Below are positions 56,724 to 64,000 of a DNA stretch of 64,000 nt, one piece after another. A program made the translations under genes and the position numbers. Each line of letters starts with the position of its first letter. Position 1 is the stretch's first letter. The DNA comes from Clostridium cellulovorans 743B. Lineage in GTDB: Bacteria > Bacillota > Clostridia > Clostridiales > Clostridiaceae. The stretch is taken from assembly GCF_000145275.1 (NCBI RefSeq), contig NC_014393.1, positions 3,162,001-3,226,000 on the forward strand, written 5' to 3'. Below the pieces are notes generated by a model. The model worked only from the letters and a program-made list of their open reading frames with translations, was not told where the DNA came from and ran no database searches.

Positions 56724-57536
56724 TTATCTAATACTGAGGCTGCAAGACTCTAGCACGTCTAAAAAAACCTCTTTGTCAGCTAATGCAAATAATAGCATTT
56801 CAGTAAAAAACGGATAATTTCTTTTTTCATCCTCCCATAGTCTATTATTTATTTCTTTTACTAAATTACACATAATATCATAAGCTACTGTTTTTTTCAC
56901 AAATATATTCTTATCAGAATTATCAATCATATTCTTAATTCCAAAGTTATCAATGTACCTTTCAGTTCTAGTAAGCCTGATTAATGTTGAAATATCTATA
57001 GCTGTTAATTTACTATTTCTCCCTGATGGCATAGGAAAGAAAACTTTTGCTGCACCTGTCTTTAAAATAATCCAGTTTAAGGTATAAGCTACTCTCGCAT
57101 CATAGATAATATACTTCTCAGGGTATAAAAAACTTAATATTTTTGAATTACTTGAAATAGAATTAAAAAACTCGCTATTTACCTTTTTATTAACATCTAA
57201 ATATTTATTAATCGTTGTATATAACTTGTCTATATTTTTAACATCAATTCCACCCCATTCTTTAACAATCCACCTATAAATATCTTTTTTAATATCTACT
57301 GAGGTGGTTTTACTAAGTACTTCTCTTAATATTTTCTTTAATTCAACATTTCTAAGAAACGTATTTTCTTGTAATGATAAAAAATTAGATTGCTCATCAT
57401 TCAACACTCCACTCTCAATTGCTTTCATTAAATTTTTATCTGAGGGAGTATCCCAACTATATACCGAATCTAAATTTTCTCTAAAAGGTTTTAAATAATC
57501 TACTATCTTATCAACATCAAAAATTGTAATCCCCAT
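56724..57536 (-). CDS. Hypothetical protein
   Basis: About 270 residues from ATG 57536, which has AAGGA upstream; an ATG 18 nt earlier lacks one. Soluble and probably alpha-helical. Conserved-looking segments are IYRWIVKEWGGID, SKILSFLYPEKYIIYDARVA followed by YTLNWI, and MPSGRNSKLTAID. The last two give the impression of a known uncharacterised family occurring near mobile or defence genes, but no family name can be given. It lies between a prophage scar and repeated ImmA remnants, i.e. in an accessory region. Confidence 0.7.
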   Translation of the reverse strand: MGITIFDVDKIVDYLKPFRENLDSVYSWDTPSDKNLMKAIESGVLNDEQSNFLSLQENTFLRNVELKKILREVLSKTTSVDIKKDIYRWIVKEWGGIDVKNIDKLYTTINKYLDVNKKVNSEFFNSISSNSKILSFLYPEKYIIYDARVAYTLNWIILKTGAAKVFFPMPSGRNSKLTAIDISTLIRLTRTERYIDNFGIKNMIDNSDKNIFVKKTVAYDIMCNLVKEINNRLWEDEKRNYPFFTEMLLFALADKEVFLDVLESCSLSIR

Positions 57537-57638
57537 ATTTATCATTCCTTGCATATAAATTAATCAATATATTATTAACATTATATACTTCTGAAAAAAT
57601 TGAATCAGTTTAACCTTCGGAATTAAATCGATTTAACC

Positions 57639-57887
57639 TCATTTAGTTATAATACCTTGCGTAGTAACATTTGTGTAAAGTACCAATGAAATAATACTTA
57701 TTACTAATGCTACACCTATAACAGCACAGATTATACCAAATTCTAACTTTCTATTATTTTTATAGCAATATACCATAGCCCATAAAAATAAAATAATCCC
57801 ACCTATAACTCCCAATGAACCCAAAGTAAACAGTACAATCCCTAACGCTATTAATAGCCAAGGAAAAAATCTATCAGCACTTTTCAT
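57639..57887 (-). CDS. Small integral membrane protein
   Basis: 82 residues with three hydrophobic helices (about 9-25, 27-42 and 50-72) and basic loops (YCYKNNRKLE). AGGAGGATAAAAGT precedes the ATG. No recognised family; possibly a bacteriocin-immunity or holin-like small protein, though nothing nearby supports either. Confidence 0.65.
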   Translation of the reverse strand: MKSADRFFPWLLIALGIVLFTLGSLGVIGGIILFLWAMVYCYKNNRKLEFGIICAVIGVALVISIISLVLYTNVTTQGIITK

Positions 57888-58049
57888 ACTTTTATCCTCC
57901 TAATTTTTAGATTTAGTGTTATATTCTTTTCTATCATCATCAGTTCATCGGAATTTCCGACATATTGAATTTTCATATAATTCATCATCAGTTTTCCTAA
58001 TTATACCTTTAGCTATCTAATCTTACAATATTTTCAATATATTTTCATC

Positions 58050-58390
58050 TGTTTGTCTAAGTTCTTCTAAACTTCATATAAAAGAATCTTAAATAGTAAA
58101 AGTTACTCTTTTGAATCCAATAATCACTTTATTCGACTTCTGATCCTTTGGAGTTATGTGATTATCTTGACATAAAACTTACAACAAGCGATTTATTATA
58201 TGAAATTAAAGGCTTCTTTCAAAGAACTAAGCATGGATATGAGATTGAAGCTGACAAGTTTACTGCTGAGCTTTTAATTGGTGATAATATCAATGATATT
58301 GATTTTTCTGAATTGAACGTGGAACAGATTTGTAGTTCTCTTTGTGCTCTTGTAAAATTGATGAAGTATAAGTTTAATTTGAATATATAA
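58050..58390 (+). pseudogene. ImmA/IrrE-like gene remnant lacking the protease core
   Basis: Contains LCDYLDIKLTTSDLL near the front and YEIEADKFTAELLIGDN to KYKFNLNI at the end, but the middle segment with HELGH is deleted compared with 63124-63645. An imperfect inverted-repeat block (58059-58075 with 58111-58129) sits upstream, shared with the other copies. The 80-codon open frame has no ribosome binding site. Confidence 0.7.
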
Positions 58391-58760
58391 AAAACAAGGA
58401 CACTTGCCCATATTGAAGGCAGTATCCTTATCCCCAAATCAGTCTTTATTTAAAGTCTTCATTTATTAAAATTTCTATACTTTTGCAAAATTTGTCCCAT
58501 ACTTTTGAATATGCATTATTTCCTTTACGCTCAAAGGTATACTGTCAGTAATCAACTTAACTAATGAGCGCTAACCAGCCAGTTCCATCCATAATCGTTT
58601 TTTGGGGTTGCTACTGTTTCTCCCAATCTTATACATTTAATTCATAAAGCTTATATATAAATCCTCTAAGTTCACGTTCATTTAAAGTAACTTTTTCCTA
58701 TCACTAAATCCATACTCATACTGCTTTTCGATTTTAGAAAAATTCCATAAAATTGTTGAA
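58391..58760. repeat. Direct repeat of about 350 bp, copy 1
   Basis: Closely similar to 63646-64000 at the other side of the SEFIR/kinase genes. It begins with a GGATAC-type hairpin. On the minus strand it carries a decayed frame (KVWDKFCKSIEILINEDFK at its end), so it is the tail of an old gene. Beyond 58760 to the kinase stop at 58955 nothing was recognised. Confidence 0.75.
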
Positions 58761-58954
58761 AGGCCTTACATTACTTGCAAAGCCTTTCCATTTCGAAGTT
58801 CGAAAACAAATTTTTTCATTACATCTATAATTATTAGTATGACTTATTTCCATTATCCTACCAATATATTTTTTATATGTTTACATAAAAAGTGTTATAA
58901 GTTAAGCCCAAATACATCCACTAAAGATAAATGGTTTATCTAAAACTATAAATA

Positions 58955-61243
58955 TTATTTTAAAAACATTTCCATTTCCCTTTTTATTCTTTCTCGTTCC
59001 TGAACAGCTGAAGCTGAGATTTGTGATGTTCCGTCTTCATTTAAAAGCCCAGTTGGGAAAACTATATCTATCAATTCCAATACATGGTCATAATTTTTTC
59101 TTGCTTGTGTATAATTTTTTTCTATAGCATAGGCTCTTGCCTTATACAAATGCGCACCATAGGATTCTGGATCATATGCTGATAAAAAAGATTCACACAA
59201 TTCTATTGTAGCTTTAGTTCTGCCCATAGAAAGATTAGCAGCAACAATATATTCAAAAAGTTCTGCTATAACTTGAAAAGTTCCACGTTTTGCATAAGCA
59301 GCGCCTAAATGTACAGAACCATAATTTTGGGCACATATGTTATACTTGTCTATAAGTTCCTTATATACCTCTTGAGTCACTTGGTCTGTTGATAAAGTTC
59401 TTTCTCTCCATTGTCTCCATTCTATAAGTTCCTTGTTATTGTCATTCATTAATTGAAGATATACATTGTCTGCTTCACGATAACTATTATCGTGATGTTT
59501 CATGTATTCTTCATAATACATATAAGCTGAGTCGAAATCAGCTAACATAAATAGTATCTGTGATAAATAACAGTATAACGTCATATGATCAGTAATATTC
59601 AATGATAAATTATATTCACATAACCTATATAGTCTATGTAGTGGCTTGCGAGCCTCCACAACACGACCTAAAATCATAAGAGTTCTAGAATATTCATAAA
59701 AGTATTCTAGATTATCCTTGTCGATATCCACACATTTTTCTAATATCTCAATAGCTATATTAGGTTTGTGCAAAAGATTTAACGCCTTAACAAGTAAAAA
59801 CTTTATTTTACAAATATAATGTTTGTTCTCATTATTTTTCTCAAGTTTACTAATAAAACTTTGAAACTTTTCACTGAATAAATTTAATCCCTCATTATCA
59901 TCACAGTGATAATACGCTTCTATCAATTTCTCTACCCAATTAAAATTAAAGAAATTATCAAAGTTAATTACACCAAGTTTCTTAATAGCTTCTTTATATC
60001 TTCCACGTTCAATATATGATTCACAGCGTATTACCTGCAAATCAATAAATATATCATATGCATACCATTTTGATAACTTATTTTGTGCAATCTTTGGCAT
60101 GGTGGCTACAATTTTTTCAAGGGCATCAATACTGTTATCAAAGCGTTGCCAGTTAAAATCTAAAAAACTTGCCAATAGCATTCCTTGAAGAATTACAGCT
60201 TCTGCTGGCACCCCAGACCACAAGAATAAATTATTTTCATAGGAAACTTTCTGTATTTTTTCAAGTTCTATATACGGTTTATTATATTCTCGAGTAACGT
60301 TAATTTCAAACATAGATCTATTTATTATAAGTCCAACTTGTGTCAATATATCTGCATGAACTTGCGGAAAAATATCCTCTGCAAATATATTGTATTGATT
60401 TTTTAAAAGTTCATCGAATATATCGTATAATTCAGTAAAACTATAATACTGCCAACCATTTGTATCCACAAACATTTCCTTTAAAGCTATACCCAGCATT
60501 TCTAAAGCTTTATCACTATCAACATGGTATTTACTTAATTGTCTTATAATTTTTATAAATGCCCAAATATCTGTTTGTTGCGTAATTTCTGAGCAACCTA
60601 CTGGTAAATTTTCTTTTGTAATACCGTTAGCACCACAATCAGATATTTTCACAACATATCCAAATATACCTTTGAAACCACTCTTCTGACGACTTTTATC
60701 TAACTCAAGGAATATGTTTTCTAACTTAAGATCATGATGCACATATTCAAGACCTTGATCCCTATACGTCTTTATGCAATGTATCATACCACGACAAATT
60801 TGCAAAGCAATATAAAGTACTTCTTCGCATGTAAATCGGTAACCATTTTCTATCCACTCCAAAAGTGTTAGCCCGTAACGCGAATCACCTTTTATACAAG
60901 GCATAATTGTATATGGCACTAAATTAATCTTAACCACTCCTTTAGTATAAACAACATTGGGATGCAAAGGAATTAACATCCAATTTTTAACTTCCTTAAA
61001 AAAACCATTCAACTCACTTTGATTTCTAATATCTGCTTTCGAAGACTTTAAGGCAACCAGCTCACCAGAAATTATATCTTCACATAAATAAACAAACCCC
61101 AAGCCACCATCAGTGATGCTTTTCTCTATTTTATATTGATCGTATATTAAATACCCTTCCTTGAGTACTCTTTTGTCCTTATCATAAAACTTATAGTTGG
61201 CTTCACCAGGCTGTAACTCATCATCGAAAGACATAGATCCCAT
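58955..61243 (-). CDS. Serine/threonine protein kinase-like domain with C-terminal TPR region
   Basis: 762 residues. Kinase domain about 35-300: glycine-rich loop TDGGLGFVYL, Lys66 in VALKSS, Glu84 in the C-helix, catalytic loop HHDLKLEN with Asp171, Lys173 and Asn176, metal-binding Asp202 in SDCG (DFG changed to DCG) and TDIWAF. HRD is HHD, so it is a non-RD kinase, with all catalytic residues kept. Residues about 330-755 are helical repeats of TPR/SEL1 type (AIEILEKCVDIDKDNLEYFY). No membrane helix or PASTA domain. It follows the SEFIR gene by 138 nt on the same strand and is probably cotranscribed. GAGGTG is 8 nt before the ATG. A signalling or defence role is inferred. Confidence 0.82.
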   Translation of the reverse strand: MGSMSFDDELQPGEANYKFYDKDKRVLKEGYLIYDQYKIEKSITDGGLGFVYLCEDIISGELVALKSSKADIRNQSELNGFFKEVKNWMLIPLHPNVVYTKGVVKINLVPYTIMPCIKGDSRYGLTLLEWIENGYRFTCEEVLYIALQICRGMIHCIKTYRDQGLEYVHHDLKLENIFLELDKSRQKSGFKGIFGYVVKISDCGANGITKENLPVGCSEITQQTDIWAFIKIIRQLSKYHVDSDKALEMLGIALKEMFVDTNGWQYYSFTELYDIFDELLKNQYNIFAEDIFPQVHADILTQVGLIINRSMFEINVTREYNKPYIELEKIQKVSYENNLFLWSGVPAEAVILQGMLLASFLDFNWQRFDNSIDALEKIVATMPKIAQNKLSKWYAYDIFIDLQVIRCESYIERGRYKEAIKKLGVINFDNFFNFNWVEKLIEAYYHCDDNEGLNLFSEKFQSFISKLEKNNENKHYICKIKFLLVKALNLLHKPNIAIEILEKCVDIDKDNLEYFYEYSRTLMILGRVVEARKPLHRLYRLCEYNLSLNITDHMTLYCYLSQILFMLADFDSAYMYYEEYMKHHDNSYREADNVYLQLMNDNNKELIEWRQWRERTLSTDQVTQEVYKELIDKYNICAQNYGSVHLGAAYAKRGTFQVIAELFEYIVAANLSMGRTKATIELCESFLSAYDPESYGAHLYKARAYAIEKNYTQARKNYDHVLELIDIVFPTGLLNEDGTSQISASAVQERERIKREMEMFLK

Positions 61244-61381
61244 TTATTATCACACCTCATATAATGTATTTATTTACAAAACCATTTTTATGCTATTAAA
61301 AAAATAAAAAATCAACTTCAACTGGCAAGTAACATTTTTTATAGTCCATAATATTACTTGAAGTTAATAACTCTAGTATCA

Positions 61382-62386
61382 TTACAATATCAAACCCGGG
61401 TCTGTAGTATCTTTTAAAACAGCATCAATTATTTTATCCATAAGTTCTTTTCCCAAGCTTTTGTGTATTGCATTTATCGTATCAGATTTAGTCCATTGTA
61501 ATAACGCATAGGAAATATGTTTTTCTTCTATTTCATCATCTCCACTTCTTTCTCTAATATATTCAGCAACCTTTAGGTAATCTGATTTCTCACGATTAAA
61601 AAAATCATAAGAACTATCATATCTTATGCTCTTTAAAATTTTATTTTGCACATTTCTTCCACAAAAATCGCATAAATAATTGCCATATGGCCTAGAATCC
61701 CTTGATATTGCGTATTTATTAAACACTCTTAAGAGTGTACTATTTGGGAAAGTCAATAATATTTCTAATATTTGTGGTGTTTCTACACAAATATTAATCT
61801 CCCTATAACCTTCAATACATTTTTTGATATATGAATATATATCTGATTGAAATCTATATTTTACTCTTGAAATATTGCTGCTTACATCTATCAATTCCTC
61901 TTCACCTAAAAACATGGGTAATGGTTCCGTATAAATAATATTTGGAGGATCAAAAACATATTCTTCTCCATTTCTAATACGGAAAAATAACTTATCATAT
62001 TTTCTAGGATTGGTTTTATTGATAAATATAATTTCCCTACCTTTTAGAAAATCAGGAACTACTTCATGAAAATTTTTATCAAATGAAACTAATATATACT
62101 TGTTAGAATTTGATTCTATTTCCGAGATAATATATTGATATTCCTGGCCAACTCCTCCAATAAATTTATCAGCCTTTCTTTTGTACTCTTTTGATAGAAC
62201 TACTATAACTTTATCTGCCGCCTTAAAATTTTTAGCCATCATTTTTGGAAAATTAATTGCATTTTCTTTTTGTATATACATTACATCACATGTAGCTTCA
62301 TATCCATTTTTTCTTAAGTCGTTAACAAATCTTAAAACATTATAATCAGGTTCTTCATGAATCCAAGAATAACTTACAAAAATCAT
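61382..62386 (-). CDS. SEFIR-domain protein
   Basis: 334 residues. An N-terminal SEFIR/TIR-related domain about 1-150: MIFVSYSWIHEE at the start, YNVLRFVNDLRKNGYEATCD, KVIVVLSKEY and VGQEYQYIISEIE, the usual strand-helix pattern. The remaining 180 residues have no known fold; CDFCGRN near residue 240 may be half of a metal site. Bacterial SEFIR proteins have been described as NADases that kill phage-infected cells. Here it is paired with a kinase-TPR gene and has a divergent XRE regulator, typical of defence islands. GAGAGTGA precedes the ATG. The catalytic Glu expected of a NADase cannot be placed with certainty. Confidence 0.78.
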   Translation of the reverse strand: MIFVSYSWIHEEPDYNVLRFVNDLRKNGYEATCDVMYIQKENAINFPKMMAKNFKAADKVIVVLSKEYKRKADKFIGGVGQEYQYIISEIESNSNKYILVSFDKNFHEVVPDFLKGREIIFINKTNPRKYDKLFFRIRNGEEYVFDPPNIIYTEPLPMFLGEEELIDVSSNISRVKYRFQSDIYSYIKKCIEGYREINICVETPQILEILLTFPNSTLLRVFNKYAISRDSRPYGNYLCDFCGRNVQNKILKSIRYDSSYDFFNREKSDYLKVAEYIRERSGDDEIEEKHISYALLQWTKSDTINAIHKSLGKELMDKIIDAVLKDTTDPGLIL

Positions 62387-62690
62387 ATTATCACTCTCTT
62401 AAATATAATGATTTTTTAAATAAATATATATATTTTTTTTATATTTACTTAAATAAAGATTCTACATGAAACTTATTTTTTGAATAATTGTATAAATATT
62501 TATATAGCTTCATTAATGAAACACTTATATTAATATACTTATTTAATTTTATGCTGACATATATAGGGTATACATCTTCTTATAAAAATTTTTTCTCCAA
62601 AATAAAAGTGTTACTAGCCAACACTAACTTTAATTCCTTAAGTAAATCTGAACTTTTCATCTTCAATTTTAGCAAATACAAAAATATGTT
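62387..62690. other. Divergent intergenic region between the SEFIR and XRE genes
   Basis: 304 bases, extremely AT-rich. It should hold the promoters of the SEFIR/kinase unit and the XRE gene. TTGAAT...TATAGC with a 17-nt gap near 62477-62505 is one possible plus-strand promoter. A plus-strand open frame across it has no start signal and is considered spurious. Confidence 0.45.
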
Positions 62691-63089
62691 ATGAACATCG
62701 GTGAAAAAATAAAACAATATAGAAACTTAGCTGGATTATCAATAAGAGTATTAGCTGCTAAAGCTGATATTTCTAAATCGACGCTAGGTGATATCGAGAA
62801 TGGTAAAACTAACACCTCAGTTAAAACTATAACTAGTATAGCTGAAGCGTTAAATGTTGATGTTAATATCTTAATGAATGCAGAGGCTACTGATGATAAC
62901 GAAACACCTCTTCCAAAAATATTAGATGTGAAAACAGCTATGGATCTGATTCTTGCTCAACCTGGATTAATGTTAAACGGTGAAATGCTATCTAACGATA
63001 GTAAGATTGCTTTAGCAAATGCTCTGCAACTTGGACTTCAATATGCTGAGCAAATGCAAAAGAAAGAAAAAGAACTAAACCAAAAATAG
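62691..63089 (+). CDS. XRE-family transcriptional regulator
   Basis: 132 residues. N-terminal helix-turn-helix of XRE/Cro type (GEKIKQYRNLAGLSIRVLAA, then KADISKSTLGDIENG, then SVKTITSIAEALNV), followed by a short linker and a C-terminal helical part (KILDVKTAMDLILAQPG). The start has no strong ribosome binding site. It lies divergent from the SEFIR/kinase genes and just upstream of a decayed ImmA/IrrE gene, its usual partner, which suggests an original XRE-ImmA regulator-protease pair. A degraded copy of its 3' end lies at 47335. Confidence 0.88.
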   Translation: MNIGEKIKQYRNLAGLSIRVLAAKADISKSTLGDIENGKTNTSVKTITSIAEALNVDVNILMNAEATDDNETPLPKILDVKTAMDLILAQPGLMLNGEMLSNDSKIALANALQLGLQYAEQMQKKEKELNQK

Positions 63090-63123
63090 CTTAACTTAGA
63101 AATAAGTTGGGAGGCCCATACAT

Positions 63124-63645
63124 ATGATAAAGAAAATTGTAGATGCTTTAAATTATGCTTATCCGTCTGGATAAGTTCTTCTAAGCTTCATATATAAAAA
63201 TCTTCAATAGTAAAAGTAATTCCTTTGAAGCTAAGAATCACTTTATTCGACTTCTGATCCTTTTGAGTTATGTGAGTATCTTAATATTAAACTTATAACA
63301 AGTGATTTAGGAGATGAAATTAAAGGTTTTTTTCAAAGAACTGAGAATGGATATGAGATAGTTCATATTAATTCAAAATTGCCTGAGGAAGAAAAGAAAT
63401 ATATTTGTGCTCACGAGCTTGGCCACGCACTTCTTCATACTGAAATGTCTATCAGCTTTTTTATTGAGAATAGCTTACAAGTTAAGAATAAGTATGAAAT
63501 TGAAGCTGACAAATTTGCCGCTGAGCTTTTGATTGGTGATAATATCAATGATATTGATTGTTCTGAATTGAACGTTGAACAGATATGTAGTTCTCTTTGT
63601 GTTCCTGTGAAATTGATGAAGTATAAGTTTAATTTGGATATGTAA
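63124..63645 (+). pseudogene. ImmA/IrrE-family metalloprotease gene, interrupted near the 5' end
   Basis: GGGAGG precedes ATG 63124, which opens MIKKIVDALNYAYPSG and then TAA. About 75 bp later the coding sequence resumes in another frame (SDPFELCEYLNIKLITSD) and continues through the zinc-protease motif AHELGHALLH and EADKFAAELLIGD to the stop. The inserted block carries an inverted repeat (63173-63189 with 63227-63243, 14 of 17 paired). A product might be made from TTG 63379, but it would lack the N-terminal fold. In intact systems ImmA cleaves the partner XRE repressor. Confidence 0.75.
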
Positions 63646-64000
63646 AGTAAAACAAGGATACTTGTCCATATTTAAGACAGTATCCCTGTCCCCAAATCAG
63701 GCTTTATTTAAAATCCTCATTTATTAAAGTTTCTATACCTTTTTAAAATTTATTCCATACTTTGGAATATGCATTATTTCCTTCACTCTCAAAGGTATAC
63801 TTGTCAGTAATCAACTTAACCGACCAACCAGTTCTATCGATAATCGTTTCCTTGGATTGGTACTGTTTCTCCCAATCTTATATACTTAATTCATAAAGCT
63901 TATATATAAATTCTCTAAGTTCACGCTCATTTAAAGTAACTTTTTCCTACGACTAAATCCATACTCATACTACTTTCCGATTTTAGAAAAACTCCTTAAA
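63646..64000. repeat. Direct repeat of about 350 bp, copy 2, reaching the window edge
   Basis: Nearly identical in order and sequence to 58391-58760, including the GGATAC-type hairpin at the start. Minus-strand frames read DWEKQYQSKETIIDRTGW and WSVKLITDKYTFESEG with TAA interruptions, an old gene of unknown family. The two copies bracket the SEFIR-kinase-XRE region. Confidence 0.75.

Noticed and set aside
58219..58437. A 72-codon minus-strand frame over the ImmA remnant
   Set aside because: Antisense to sequence with recognisable ImmA similarity; no start signal.
1..64000. Stop-codon reassignment (TGA read as Trp) to explain TGG-to-TGA positions
   Set aside because: Intact genes here end in TGA as well as TAA, and the interrupted genes also carry TAA/TAG stops and frameshifts, so ordinary decay explains them.
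1..64000. CRISPR arrays, rRNA or tRNA genes
   Set aside because: No regularly spaced repeats and no recognisable rRNA or tRNA sequences were seen on reading through the window.

Overview
The window is AT-rich, and most genes carry GGAGG-type ribosome binding sites, which points to a Firmicute of the genus Clostridium. Three features point to an anaerobic plant-cell-wall degrader that makes cellulosomes: a GH26 mannanase ending in a type I dockerin, and two very large sortase-anchored wall enzymes (a GH5 glucanase and a CE8/PL9 pectinase). C. cellulovorans or a close relative would fit, but this is inference and no species-level marker was seen.

Layout. 1-13.5 kb: a decayed RHS/DNRLRE surface-protein gene, the GH5 and GH26 secreted glycosidases, a CNNM/CBS membrane protein, a dead copy of a sugar-binding-protein gene, argC and an amidohydrolase. 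14-24 kb: a secreted kelch/Ig-like protein, a VOC-fold protein, the intact sugar-binding-protein paralogue, a DUF1905-papain-like fusion, and an operon of AraC regulator, GH88 unsaturated uronyl hydrolase and DUF2264 protein. 24-29 kb: a gene graveyard (frameshifted membrane protein, NERD protein, MutS-like ATPase and a hypothetical with two in-frame stops), plus an intact lipoprotein, a GNAT acetyltransferase and a DUF6512 membrane protein.

29.7-46.8 kb: a single tightly packed minus-strand NRPS/PKS operon of 13 genes. It contains the four functions known from zwittermicin to make aminomalonyl-ACP: a stand-alone Ser-type adenylation domain, an ACP, a 3-hydroxyacyl-CoA dehydrogenase-like enzyme and an acyl-CoA dehydrogenase-like enzyme. 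It also has its own EtfA/EtfB, an acyltransferase, an unusual KSIII-like protein, a KS-ACP-papain-like/BtrH-like polypeptide, and an NRPS (docking-C-A(Cys)-PCP-Cy-like). No thioesterase, phosphopantetheinyl transferase or exporter gene is visible. This is the best candidate for an undescribed system here.

46.9-49.2 kb: an IS3 remnant, a degenerate XRE/ImmA module, a hypothetical gene flanked by matching hairpins, and a zinc-ribbon gene. 49.2-56.3 kb: the CE8/PL9 pectinase and a divergent AraC regulator. 56.3-64 kb: a tiny prophage scar (terminase/portal fragments), a hypothetical gene, a membrane protein, repeated decayed ImmA/IrrE units, and a SEFIR-domain plus kinase-TPR gene pair with a divergent XRE regulator that looks like a candidate defence system.
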